From Ochrobactrum sp. RH2CCR150 (GTDB lineage: Bacteria; Pseudomonadota; Alphaproteobacteria; Rhizobiales; Rhizobiaceae), in contig JACGXE010000011.1 in assembly GCA_014138095.1 (NCBI GenBank), positions 1 through 64,000 of the forward strand: a DNA stretch of 64,000 nucleotides. The letters run 5' to 3'. The notes beneath the pieces are model-generated. The model was not told where the DNA came from, did not search any database, and saw nothing but the letters and a program-made list of their open reading frames with translations. The position numbers and the translations under genes are program-made. Below, one piece after another: positions 1-8,276 of this stretch (the stretch's first letter is position 1; every line of letters starts with the position of its first letter).

Positions 1-789
1 GGTAATCCTCATGCGAGTTCGATGGTAAAAATATGAGCTGCGCGCCAATCCCAACTGAGTAAGCAGATCAGGGAATTGATAAAGATCTTTTAGGGTGCCA
101 ACCAACAGCGTTTTCTCCCGATTACTCAGAAGTTGCAGATCGACGCCCAGGTCTTTTTTTATAAGTTCGGTCGCTTTCTTCAAAAGGTCGTGCTCAAGCT
201 GCAGTTTCTGAATATCGTGCTGCAGTGTTTCGAGCTGGCGCTCTAATTCTTTTCGCTCTGGCGCTGGCGGTGAGTTGTTCTTGCGTTTCATGATTGCGGG
301 AGCCTCCGGACCAAGTAACTGGCTTTTCCAGTTATACAGTGTCGGTCTGCATACGCCGAGCTTTTCGGCCAAAGCCTGTGCACTTTCTTGCCGATTATAA
401 AGTCCGACGACGCCAGCCTTCTTCAGCACATCAGGGTATCGTGGACGTCCAGTTCTTCCAGTGACAGCTTTGCTAGTTTCGGGAAACACCTCACGAACCC
501 ATGCTGTCAACGTTGCACGACCGGGATAGCCCAAGGCGCGCATCGTTGCAGAAACACAACGACCATGCGTGCGGTAGTGCTCAACAGCCACTTCCTTCTG
601 CGCCTGTGTGAACTTAGGCGCTCGGGGCGCAAATCCTAAACACAGATCGAGATGGTGCTCATATTCCAGGTACCAGCCCTTCAAAGCGTTCTTGCTTGGA
701 TAGCCCAACTGGCGAATAGTCGCTTTCGGGCGCTTGCCCAGCTTGATGTAAAGCGCAACTGCTCGTATCCGGTCTTCGTAGGAATACAT
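1..789 (-). CDS. IS3-family transposase, N-terminal part (partial)
   Basis: The frame is open for 263 codons from the ATG at 789 to the window edge. The translation begins MYSYEDRIRAVALYIKLGK, a characteristic start of single-frame IS3/IS150-group transposases. Residues about 1-170 contain two helix-turn-helix-like segments, including the typical phrase around YNWKSQLLGP. A leucine-rich coiled coil at about 190-225 is the expected multimerisation zipper. The phrase RSSYFYHR near the edge is where the region before the DDE core begins in this family. The catalytic core itself is outside the window. A run of A residues near 152-158 could act as a slippery site, but the frame is continuous, so no frameshift is needed. 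Whether the element is active cannot be judged. Confidence 0.8.
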   Translation of the reverse strand, partial: MYSYEDRIRAVALYIKLGKRPKATIRQLGYPSKNALKGWYLEYEHHLDLCLGFAPRAPKFTQAQKEVAVEHYRTHGRCVSATMRALGYPGRATLTAWVREVFPETSKAVTGRTGRPRYPDVLKKAGVVGLYNRQESAQALAEKLGVCRPTLYNWKSQLLGPEAPAIMKRKNNSPPAPERKELERQLETLQHDIQKLQLEHDLLKKATELIKKDLGVDLQLLSNREKTLLVGTLKDLYQFPDLLTQLGLARSSYFYHRTRMRIT

Positions 790-889
790 GAACTACCTCC
801 CTGATAGTCCAAGTTTTCGTCCGCACCCCCTCCGGCTCACTTCTACGTGGAAATCAACAGAAAGATCCCTTTTCGTCCGTAAGGGGTCA
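1..889 (-). mobile_element. IS3-family insertion sequence, partial (left window edge)
   Basis: A transposase reading frame runs off the left edge, and about 100 bp of non-coding DNA follow its start. The likely outer end is near 889: read on the minus strand the sequence starts TGACCCCTTACGG, which resembles the TGACCCC ends of IS150-group elements. The opposite end lies outside the window, so neither the inverted repeat pair nor a target duplication can be tested. The boundary is tentative. Confidence 0.6.
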
Positions 890-989
890 GCCTATCACTT
901 GATGAAGGCTTACTCGTCATGGCAGCAGTTAATTTGGATAAAGCTGTTGTTTGATTTGAAACAGGTACGGCGTTCAAAGGGATTGCTTT

Positions 990-1568
990 TTACGCTGCAG
1001 TTTCATTTTGAACGCTGGACTCTCCCTCATCTTCAACAACACCATCCAGATGCAGCAGGCGAAGATCAAAATCTGCTTCTGCCCATTCGCGCGCTAATCG
1101 CTTGCTGGCCCGATCAAAGAGCAGAACCATTGACAATGTTCTGCGGGAAAAACGGCCAACAGAGTCAATAAGGAGTGCGCTTCGTTCGGAAATCTTCGAA
1201 AACCGTTTAGCGCATTCCTCTAGCCCCGCCCTGTCGGCGCGCGATTCATCGATGGAGAAGTAGAAACAGAGATCATCGTCGTTGACGAGCATGACGCGCG
1301 GTCGAACAAATGCTTCAACGATAGGCCCCACCAACTGTATGCTGCTGGCAACGCCGAGGCCTTCCGCATCAAACTTGACGAAACAAGGCGATAACACTCC
1401 ACCGCAGAACTGCTTGATCTCGATATTTCGGTCCAGCTCATCGTCACACATCAATGCCTGACTCAAAACCGTCTCGTAATTTATTGGTGTTACAAAAAAC
1501 GACTGCATTTGATCGTGCCCCAATATACTCCCTAACAAAGCGTTAATTTGCATTACTTGATTTTGCAA
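990..1568 (-). CDS. Unknown protein, 192 aa
   Basis: No family was recognised. The translation is a soluble, mixed-composition protein with many acidic residues, a central hydrophobic stretch around GLGVASSIQLVGPIVEAF, and a stretch FSKISERSALLIDSVGRFSRR that suggests an alpha/beta fold. There is no signal peptide and no clear membrane segment. Codon usage resembles neighbouring minus-strand genes, and no competing ORF on either strand looks better. It lies 57 bp downstream of the diguanylate cyclase stop on the same strand and could be its distal partner. Alternatives such as a degenerate sensor domain cannot be excluded. Confidence 0.5.
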   Translation of the reverse strand: MQNQVMQINALLGSILGHDQMQSFFVTPINYETVLSQALMCDDELDRNIEIKQFCGGVLSPCFVKFDAEGLGVASSIQLVGPIVEAFVRPRVMLVNDDDLCFYFSIDESRADRAGLEECAKRFSKISERSALLIDSVGRFSRRTLSMVLLFDRASKRLAREWAEADFDLRLLHLDGVVEDEGESSVQNETAA

Positions 1569-1625
1569 CTCTAGATTACACCGACATACAACTCGATGTT
1601 TGAAAGGTAGTCGCTAAAAACTGTT

Positions 1626-3380
1626 CTAAGCGATCAGCACTCGGTTACCACCAATATCCTCTGACATTGGCGACACCTTAACTCTAGTTCTGGTTCGGTT
1701 TCGCCCCGCACTTTTGGCTTCGTAGAGAAGCTTGTCCGCACGTTCATAAACAGACGCGAAACCCTCATCGTCAGCAAGATCAGTTACACCCATGCTAGCG
1801 GTTACCGGCTGCCCGAGACCCGAAATGGTATGAGCGACAATTGCGGGGATCGCCTGGCGCCTTAACTCGGCTTGGTTATTGGCGTCTGCTCCGCGAAGGA
1901 GAAGCACGAATTCCTCTCCGCCAAGGCGATAAGCGCGAACAGTCGGGCTTGTCTGGAGCGCACTGGCTGTCGCTCGGAGTACTTCATCTCCAACGCCATG
2001 ACCGTTTCGATCATTGATCGCCTTGAAATGATCAAGGTCAATAACTGCCAGTGTGGTGAATCCTTCAGTTCGGAGTTGCTCGAACTGCCGTTCAATGGCT
2101 CGACGATTGAGAAGTCCGGTCAAAGGGTCCGTTTCGGACAGTCGTTCGAGAAGTTCAGCTTCGTTACGCGCCCGATCTCGCTCTTGTTTCATGGTCACAA
2201 AGCGGTCTGCCACGCCAAGCGTCGTGAAAAGGACTTCACACATGCACCCTATGTAAAATAGAAGCATCGCGTCCGTGCTGTGCAATCCGGGAATGACACC
2301 CGTCACCAAACGGGTCAGTCCAACCAGAACTATGGGTGTGTAACCGACCGCCTGAAACCTCGCGGCGCGGCTTCCACGACGCAATGCATCAATCATGGAC
2401 AATATGAAGATTGCCAGAATGGGAGCAAACGCTGCCGTATATACGCTCGATTGAATAGACCGTGCGACAAAGGGGAATGCTGCATGAAACGCGCTGAGTG
2501 ACATCGCCCATATCGCGCAATAGGGAAGCACGCGCCGCAAAATGGGATGCATCAACCCTGGTTCAACGAAGCTATGTGTGAACATCGCGCCTGATGCGAC
2601 TGTCATGCCGAATATCAATGTCGTCATCCAGCTCAACGTCATGGCCGGAGGATCAAAAAGCACGACCGACACACCCGATGAAACCACAATCGTCAGCAGC
2701 AGCGAGAATGTGAGGGCCGAATGCCAGAGTACAAAAGGCTCACGTAAAGCGCGATAGAATGCTGCATTGAAGATCAGGGGCATGACGAGCATACCAGCAA
2801 GTCCCGCCAAGACCATAAGAAATCGCATGTCACCAACCGCGTCAGCTGGTGCAAGATATGCTCTCTCCAGAGTCATACGGTGACTTGGCATGTCAATCGC
2901 GGCGATAACTTGCCGCGTTTCGCCCGTCACTTCGGGCAGTGCAGCCTTGAAATAACCACCAGCTATTGAACTGGGCAGTGCGGCAGCGGTGATAGAATTT
3001 TGCCGAACCGCTCCATTCCGATCAATGGCAAGCTGATGCACGACCTTAAGGGCGCTTCGCCGGGAAAGCAGATACCGGGGAACTACCGAATCGGCGGTGA
3101 GGTCAAAACGGAGCAGTACGCGCTCTGCTTCAATGGAGAACCTTCGATCACCACAAGACCATCGTTCTTCGTTTCGAGCTATCTCGACCACATTCTCCGA
3201 GAGGCTGCCTGTTGCCCAGCAGGAACTGAAAATGTCGGCAGAATCCCCCGCACTAGCCGATGTGATACTGAATTGCGTCAGTATCAAAAGGGATAGAAGG
3301 GTAGCCACAAGACATTTTTGAACCCAGCTCAAAATCATCGCTCTTCGATACGGCAAAAAGCTTTTGATGCCGTTAATCAT
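1626..3380 (-). CDS. Membrane-bound GGDEF diguanylate cyclase
   Basis: Predicted to make cyclic di-GMP from two GTP at the inner membrane. The order is an N-terminal hydrophobic/signal segment (about residues 14-43), a periplasmic domain (about 45-175) with the look of a 7TMR-DISM extracellular module, about seven membrane segments (175-395), a short coiled linker and a GGDEF domain (405-565). The active-site motif is GGEEF at 487-491, preceded by DLDHFKAINDRNGHG with the metal-binding Asp. The usual RxxD inhibitory site upstream of GGEEF is replaced by TSPT, so product inhibition through that site is not expected. No EAL domain is present. It follows repC on the same strand with a 54 bp gap and may be read through from the rep operon. 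Confidence 0.9.
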   Translation of the reverse strand: MINGIKSFLPYRRAMILSWVQKCLVATLLSLLILTQFSITSASAGDSADIFSSCWATGSLSENVVEIARNEERWSCGDRRFSIEAERVLLRFDLTADSVVPRYLLSRRSALKVVHQLAIDRNGAVRQNSITAAALPSSIAGGYFKAALPEVTGETRQVIAAIDMPSHRMTLERAYLAPADAVGDMRFLMVLAGLAGMLVMPLIFNAAFYRALREPFVLWHSALTFSLLLTIVVSSGVSVVLFDPPAMTLSWMTTLIFGMTVASGAMFTHSFVEPGLMHPILRRVLPYCAIWAMSLSAFHAAFPFVARSIQSSVYTAAFAPILAIFILSMIDALRRGSRAARFQAVGYTPIVLVGLTRLVTGVIPGLHSTDAMLLFYIGCMCEVLFTTLGVADRFVTMKQERDRARNEAELLERLSETDPLTGLLNRRAIERQFEQLRTEGFTTLAVIDLDHFKAINDRNGHGVGDEVLRATASALQTSPTVRAYRLGGEEFVLLLRGADANNQAELRRQAIPAIVAHTISGLGQPVTASMGVTDLADDEGFASVYERADKLLYEAKSAGRNRTRTRVKVSPMSEDIGGNRVLIA

Positions 3381-3434
3381 CTCAGACGACCTGTGGCAAC
3401 GAGCTTGAGACCAAATGCTGGTCCAGCATAGATC

Positions 3435-4655
3435 CTATTCTCTGAAACTGCATTTCGGCCCATTCGTTTTCAGCTGAACCAAGAGCATTTGAGCGACCGA
3501 AAACTCCCCTGCCCTCGCCTTTTGTGTCAGAGAGCGGAGATATCCGCCGGCAGAGCCAATTTCAGTTACGCGCTGGAGGATACCCGCGATTGTGGCAGAG
3601 GTCCCTTCCATACCCAAGACTTCACACGCATCACGATAGGCTGATTGGGTAATGCCTAGGAAAGTAGAAACGATCTTTGTAGCGTCAATCAAATCCCGCC
3701 ATGAGGTAATCCCTTTCGAACCATATTCGATGATATCCGGGTATGCGCGCAGAACGGTGTCGAGGGAGATTGATTGCGTGGGCTGGCAACAACTGGTGTG
3801 GAGCGTAGGCAAAGAGGATTGTGGAGAAGGCTCCTTCAAATCATTCTTTTTGAAATTTTGAGATTCAAAATAGGATTCAGGAAGGGATTCAATATGATGC
3901 CGCTCATTTTGGGCGTGATTGGCGCTCATCTCAGCAGCATTATCTCTATGAATCAATGTGTTATCTATTTCCGAACGTAACGTAGTCAGATCGTTGAGAA
4001 TAGCTGTCATCTCTGAGAGAGCTGCACGACGTGGGATGGCATCGACAATGGCGCGAAAGCGCGTATGAACTGCCAACCAGAAGTCGGACTGGTGATCAGT
4101 GAGCGCCACATCGATTATCTGTGCGAGATCCCTGCGCTGCAATGTAATCTGTTCGCGTGTGCGTTTGAGAAGCGCTGCTTCGGTTTGAACTTGTTTGGCC
4201 GCTTGGGCGATTTCATCAGCGCGTTCGAGAAGGGGTGCGAAAGAAAAGCCAAAAGCTTCCTCTATCCGCCCCGCCTCATCCTTGTAGGCGTAACGTTTGC
4301 CATTCGGGCTATCGCGGCGTGCAATTAGCCCGCTTTCGATGAGAGCTGCAATATGGCGGCGCACGGTCGATTCCGGCATTCCATGCGCGCGCAGCGAGAG
4401 CTGGCGGTTGGACGGAAAAACGACAAGACCACCCTCGATGCCGATCTCATTCCCCGGGAGAAACGACAATAGCGAACTCATCACGGCCAGACAGCGATCG
4501 TTGATCCCGAACACTGACTTGGCAATGCAAAGCTCTTTGTAGATCGTCCAACGATTGACCGTCCTTCGATCCATTTTAGTTGATGACAGCTTCAATTGCT
4601 CAAGCGTCATCGTTCGTCCACGAAAGGTGGACGTTATTGACTCCAGAATTTGCAT
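3435..4655 (-). CDS. repC: Replication initiator RepC
   Basis: RepC is the initiator of repABC replicons. The protein has 406 residues, a usual length, with the family's N-terminal winged-helix part (about 15-150, including the stretch around VVFPSNRQLSLRAHGMPEST) and a C-terminal alpha-helical part. In this family the origin lies inside repC, in an AT-rich stretch; here an AT-rich segment with three GATTCA repeats lies at about 3835-3900. The ATG at 4655 is supported by GGTGAG and GAGAGG just upstream; an internal ATG (MTLEQLKLSS) 15 residues in is an alternative. It is the third gene of the operon, separated from repB by 212 bp that hold the antisense RNA. Expression is expected to be limited by that RNA. 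Confidence 0.95.
   Translation of the reverse strand: MQILESITSTFRGRTMTLEQLKLSSTKMDRRTVNRWTIYKELCIAKSVFGINDRCLAVMSSLLSFLPGNEIGIEGGLVVFPSNRQLSLRAHGMPESTVRRHIAALIESGLIARRDSPNGKRYAYKDEAGRIEEAFGFSFAPLLERADEIAQAAKQVQTEAALLKRTREQITLQRRDLAQIIDVALTDHQSDFWLAVHTRFRAIVDAIPRRAALSEMTAILNDLTTLRSEIDNTLIHRDNAAEMSANHAQNERHHIESLPESYFESQNFKKNDLKEPSPQSSLPTLHTSCCQPTQSISLDTVLRAYPDIIEYGSKGITSWRDLIDATKIVSTFLGITQSAYRDACEVLGMEGTSATIAGILQRVTEIGSAGGYLRSLTQKARAGEFSVAQMLLVQLKTNGPKCSFRE
3835..3900. other. Candidate oriV segment inside repC
   Basis: An AT-rich patch within repC contains GATTCA at 3862, 3874 and 3886, spaced exactly 12 bp apart on the plus strand. The origin of repABC replicons is known to lie in an AT-rich part of repC. 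The repeats also encode a repeated Glu-Ser pair in RepC, so protein repetition could explain them instead. The assignment is inference. Confidence 0.35.
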
Positions 4656-4714
4656 TTCCTCTCACCCTTTTTCAGGCAAAAGAAATCCACCCGCCGAAAT
4701 GACGTTTATGACTC

Positions 4715-4743
4715 TTGACACGGATTCATGGAAATGCGATTCT
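4715..4743 (+). promoter_or_regulatory. Promoter of the antisense ctRNA
   Basis: A perfect TTGACA -35 box at 4715-4720 is followed after 17 bp by GATTCT (4738-4743) as the -10 box. It points against repABC, from the repC side toward repB, exactly where repABC replicons place their counter-transcript promoter. Confidence 0.7.
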
Positions 4744-4749
4744 CTGAGT

Positions 4750-4804
4750 GCTTAAATCTGAGGAAGGCTTCCATGCGGCAACGTTTTGGGGGCCTTTTTC
4801 TTTT
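4750..4804 (+). ncRNA. repABC counter-transcribed RNA (ctRNA, incompatibility factor)
   Basis: A small antisense RNA of about 55 nt is predicted in the repB-repC interval. It starts about 7 bp after the promoter and ends at an intrinsic terminator: AAGGCTTCC (4764-4772), a 15-nt loop and GGGGGCCTT (4788-4796), giving nine pairs including two G-U, then a T-rich tail to 4804. Known ctRNAs of repABC plasmids have this length, position and polarity; they pair with the repC leader and lower RepC synthesis, and determine incompatibility. The boundaries are predictions. Confidence 0.75.
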
Positions 4805-4867
4805 GCGGTTTGTTCTCCTGGTTGATGTAACCGTTTCGGTTGGCTTTGAAGATTGGTTCTTCAAGCG

Positions 4868-5908
4868 CTACTTTGATGTTTCGCTGGCCTTGTACTCTGC
4901 GTAGAGGTCGTCAAGACGCGACTGAACGAAGTCGGCGAATTGTGGAGCGGCCTTGTCATTGAAAGTGAACTGCACATTCTTGCCCGCGCGTTTGATCGCA
5001 ACAGGTTGAGTGCCATCGCCCAGCACAGGCGACACGATAGCAGTAGCCTGACGCTTATCCTTTGACGCGGACGATTTGAGCTTATCGAACACAAACTGAA
5101 ATCGATCATCGGATGACAAGCTGGCAAAGCCAGGTTCGCTGATGGCGTGAGCCGCAATGGTTTCATTGACAGTTGTCAAAAGGCTGACAAAGTCTTCCCA
5201 ACGGGTGCGTCCAATCGATGGTGCACGACCGATCTTGCGAATGACTTCTTCTGGGATCGATTTAATGATTGTGATCATCTTGGACAGGATGGCCTTATCA
5301 ATGCCCGTGGATTGATAAAGCGTTTCTCGCGAATAGCCCTGTCCTTCCAAAGTGTGAGCAAAGAATGCCTTTTCGATGAAGGACAGGTTCGATCGTGTGT
5401 TGTTTTCCTGTCCCTGGTGAATGACCAGCTCTTCATTGGTGAGCTGCTTGACGACAGCCCTTACCTTGATGCCGAGCGTTTTAATGGCGGCAACGCGTCG
5501 ATGACCATAGGCAATCTGAAATCGATCAGGGTTCTCCGGGTGGGGGCGCACCAGAATTGGTACCAGCTGGCCACTCTCACGGATTTGCTCAACGAGCTTT
5601 GTCTGGTCTTCATCATCGAATCCGAGCCGGTCTGAGACGAATGAACTGTCGATGAGGTCCGGATCAAGTTCGATGATCGTTTGACCCGAAGAGAGCTGAC
5701 GTTCGATTTCATCGGCACGAGCGGAGCGTTCGTTGATCTTTTCCAGCGATTGGGAAATGGCACCCAACGCCGCCGGACGATTTGCGCGGTCACGGTCGAT
5801 ACCCGCAAGCGGCCTCGCCTGCTCTACAGGCGGGTTCACTGAATGATCGTCAGCGTTCTGTGACGGTTCGGACGGGCTGGAGAAATCAAAGATGTTTTTT
5901 CTTGCCAT
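4868..5908 (-). CDS. repB: Partition protein RepB (ParB family)
   Basis: The centromere-binding partition protein of the repABC operon. Its 346 residues contain an N-terminal charged linker, a ParB/Srx-type CTPase domain (about 65-175) with the GHRR box in IAYGHRRVAA and the ENNTRSNLSFIEKA stretch, a helix-turn-helix region (about 180-230) and a C-terminal dimerisation part. It starts 2 bp after the repA stop, so translation is probably coupled. A TTGACA-NN-TGTCAA palindrome lies inside its own coding region (5166-5179). Together with RepA it segregates the replicon and is expected to help autoregulate the operon. Confidence 0.95.
   Translation of the reverse strand: MARKNIFDFSSPSEPSQNADDHSVNPPVEQARPLAGIDRDRANRPAALGAISQSLEKINERSARADEIERQLSSGQTIIELDPDLIDSSFVSDRLGFDDEDQTKLVEQIRESGQLVPILVRPHPENPDRFQIAYGHRRVAAIKTLGIKVRAVVKQLTNEELVIHQGQENNTRSNLSFIEKAFFAHTLEGQGYSRETLYQSTGIDKAILSKMITIIKSIPEEVIRKIGRAPSIGRTRWEDFVSLLTTVNETIAAHAISEPGFASLSSDDRFQFVFDKLKSSASKDKRQATAIVSPVLGDGTQPVAIKRAGKNVQFTFNDKAAPQFADFVQSRLDDLYAEYKASETSK
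5166..5179. repeat. parS-like palindrome, copy 1 (inside repB)
   Basis: TTGACAGTTGTCAA, with perfect 6-bp arms around a 2-bp centre. The same arms recur at 5957, 7316 and 8267, all within about 3.1 kb of the rep operon. This fits a RepB binding site; in this family parS sites are 14-16 bp palindromes in or near repABC. Confidence 0.6.
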
Positions 5909-5910
5909 GA

Positions 5911-7116
5911 TTAGCTACGCCCCCAGGTCTGGCGAATGAGGTCTTCAATCTCGGCGTTGACAGATGTCAACGACTCCAGAGCACGATCATAAGTGCCGCG
6001 TGAGAATGCCGAGCGATCCACCTCATAAAGTGTCTGTTTTGTCAGACCGGCATCCGAAATAGCTGTCGACTTGAGCATCGGCGTATCAAGAACACGGTTG
6101 CCAAAAATCGAGCGCATAAAACCAGCCATCTGATTTTGCGGCGCGTCATTGGGTTCATAGCGGGTGATTAGATAACGCATCCAGTCATATTGCGTGTTGC
6201 CACCTGCCCGCTCGACCACTGCGAGGAGATCAGATGTCATGTGCAGGAACTGGTTCATTGACATGACATCGAGCATCTGGGGATGGACAGTGATCAGGAC
6301 AGATGTTGCTGCACACAAGGCAGAGAGGGTCAAAAAGCCCATCTGCGGAGGGCAGTCGATCACAACCACGTCGTAAAGGTCTTCGACGACAGCCAGACAA
6401 CTGCCGATGCGTGAGAAGAACATGGCTTCGTTCTTCTGCTCAGCGAGAACCTTGGGTGTTTCGTGTTCGAACTCCATAAGCTCAAGATTACCCGGGATGA
6501 CGTGCAGGCCGGGGGTGTAGGTCGATCTGACGATATCCGTAATCTCGCGCCGTTCAGCGTCGTAGCGAATGGCGCCATAAAGCGTATCGTTGACGCGTAC
6601 GTCGAGTTCGGGCTGATGGCCGAACATGGCGGACAGTGAGGCTTGCGGGTCGAGATCGATGGCCAGAACACGATAGCCACGCAGCGCCAAATACTGAGCG
6701 AGGTGGGCCGACGTGGTGGTCTTTGCAGAGCCGCCTTTGAAGTTCATGACCGAAATGATCTGTAACTTCTCGCCATTGCGGCGATGGCGGATATATTTGC
6801 CATGCGTCTTCGGCGAATTATCGTCCAGCAATTGCCTTATGGCGTGAATGTCCTGAATTGAATACATCCGACGACCATTGCTCTGCGGCGCAGGTCCGTG
6901 ACCTTCCGAGACGATCTGTCGGAGATATCCTTCCGCTACACCGATAAAGGATGCTGCTTCCGCTGGTGTAAAAGAACGGATCGACTTCTGCGCTGTTGGC
7001 GGAAAAATGCGCATTTGATGCGCCTGAAGTCGTTTCGACAGCTCTTCAGCGTCGGCTTCAATCAAAGACTGAAGGCTGCTATGAGGTTGTGGAGAGGCTG
7101 TCGAGTTTTGATGCAT
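5911..7116 (-). CDS. repA: Partition ATPase RepA (ParA family)
   Basis: The first gene of the repABC operon and its Walker-type partition ATPase, which also represses the operon with RepB in known systems. The 401 residues hold a MerR-like helix-turn-helix (about 49-100, RSFTPAEAASFIGVAEGYLR), the deviant Walker A box KGGSAKT at 127-133 with the signature lysine, the Walker A' region LAIDLDPQASLS, and a Walker B-like VVIDCPPQMG. The ATG is preceded by AAGGAC. A palindrome matching the parS set lies near the 3' end of the gene. The length is normal for RepA. Confidence 0.95.
   Translation of the reverse strand: MHQNSTASPQPHSSLQSLIEADAEELSKRLQAHQMRIFPPTAQKSIRSFTPAEAASFIGVAEGYLRQIVSEGHGPAPQSNGRRMYSIQDIHAIRQLLDDNSPKTHGKYIRHRRNGEKLQIISVMNFKGGSAKTTTSAHLAQYLALRGYRVLAIDLDPQASLSAMFGHQPELDVRVNDTLYGAIRYDAERREITDIVRSTYTPGLHVIPGNLELMEFEHETPKVLAEQKNEAMFFSRIGSCLAVVEDLYDVVVIDCPPQMGFLTLSALCAATSVLITVHPQMLDVMSMNQFLHMTSDLLAVVERAGGNTQYDWMRYLITRYEPNDAPQNQMAGFMRSIFGNRVLDTPMLKSTAISDAGLTKQTLYEVDRSAFSRGTYDRALESLTSVNAEIEDLIRQTWGRS
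5956..5971. repeat. parS-like palindrome, copy 2 (inside repA)
   Basis: GTTGACAGATGTCAAC, the longest of the four copies with 7-bp arms. It lies near the 3' end of repA. Confidence 0.6.
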
Positions 7117-7447
7117 TGGTTCGTCCTTATCAGCGCATATTCAGTAAAACCTAACAAATATGCGCAGACGAAGATGCCCCGATTCTGTCTCTGCTGCAAT
7201 TTATTTTTAGTTAATGAATAGTTAACGCCAAGCAAAGCGAAGAACGTGCCCAACAAGAACTATGGGTGTCACGAATGAGTAGCTGCTGGGCGCATCGGTG
7301 ATAAGCTTCTACTCATTGACACCTGTCAACATTGTGGAACTGCGCTGACCGTCGCACATTACGAAGATTTGGAATGGCAACGCGCCCATAAACGGTAAGC
7401 AGAACGTGAACTGACGTCGAATGTGCTGATGACAGGAATTTGTGCCA
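7117..7447. promoter_or_regulatory. repABC upstream region with parS-like palindrome, copy 3
   Basis: This 331 bp stretch between repA and the GreA-like gene carries no convincing gene. It should hold the repA promoter (minus strand). It contains TTGACACCTGTCAA at 7316-7329, a member of the four-copy palindrome set. No further strong repeat was seen. Confidence 0.5.
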
Positions 7448-7930
7448 TCAGCATATTTCGAGAATCTCGATCTCTTGATCTCCCATAAACACAATGTCGC
7501 CTACGGATCTGCCGGTAAGCAATCGTGCCAGAGGTGAAACGAATGAGATTGTGCCGTCCTTCGGGTTCGCTTCGTCCTCACCGACGATACGGTAAGATTG
7601 AGCCGGGCGATTGTCTCTACTGAAAGAAATAACGCAACCGAAACCAACGCTGGACGGAGATTGAGGTGTGGGCATCAATCGTGCCGAATGTTGGCGGACG
7701 GCATAGTATCGGAGGTCGCGCAGCGGATGCGCGGTCTGTCGCCGGCGCTCGGAAATGTCTTCAATGGCATTTGCCTCTTCAAATGCCATCCGTGCCTTCT
7801 CAAGTTCCTGTTTCAGGAGTTGGAGACCTCTCTCTGTTACCAGATTGGGGTGCGGTGAGATTTCGCGATCTGGAAGAACCGTCTCCGATGCCGCTTCCGC
7901 GCTCTCTTCCTTTGCGAAGGCAACACTCAT
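7448..7930 (-). CDS. GreA/GreB-family transcription elongation factor-like protein
   Basis: The C-terminal half (about residues 85-160) matches the GreA/GreB FKBP-like domain: the stretch IVGEDEANPKDGTISFVSPLARLL followed by GRSVGDIV (split here around residues 115-140) is the hallmark that binds RNA polymerase. The N-terminal half has a helical segment GLQLLKQELEKARMAFEEAN like a Gre coiled coil, but with an altered region RRRQTAHPLRDLRYYAVRQ after it, so the transcript-cleavage tip may be missing or changed. It lies 331 bp upstream of repA on the same strand. It may be a Gre paralogue or an Rnk-like polymerase-binding protein; which one cannot be decided by eye. Confidence 0.75.
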   Translation of the reverse strand: MSVAFAKEESAEAASETVLPDREISPHPNLVTERGLQLLKQELEKARMAFEEANAIEDISERRRQTAHPLRDLRYYAVRQHSARLMPTPQSPSSVGFGCVISFSRDNRPAQSYRIVGEDEANPKDGTISFVSPLARLLTGRSVGDIVFMGDQEIEILEIC

Positions 7931-8276
7931 GAAAAAGCTCCCGTTAAAACTAGGGCAGATTGTATCCGATTCTTAAGTGAATGGCGCTTTCTTCATGTAG
8001 GCTTTTATCCGTGCGGCACAGGCGGTCTAGATTTACCTTGGCAGTTGGTGAGCCTATGTGTGGCGTGTTTTATACAGGGGAGAATAGGACAAAGCGACAA
8101 GCCGCAGCAAGCATGCCCCCGGGTGCTTGGCGGTTCTTAACATTTATCAATTATTATATACGCAACTATCAACTCATTCATGAAGAGTTCTGTCGGAACA
8201 GGAGCGCTGCGAATGATGGCGCCAGCGACCTCCTTGCTCGCTAATCGCGGTAGTGGATGCGTGCTGTTGACAGTTG
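7931..8276. other. Intergenic region; parS-like palindrome, copy 4
   Basis: No gene was recognised in these 346 bp. There is an AT-rich patch at about 8140-8175. TTGACAGTTGTCAA at 8267-8280 is the fourth copy of the palindrome and overlaps the resolvase stop codon. Confidence 0.5.

Noticed and set aside
148-160. A-rich run in the IS3-type transposase as a programmed frameshift site
   Set aside because: The frame is open straight through it into family-typical sequence, so no shift is required in the visible part.
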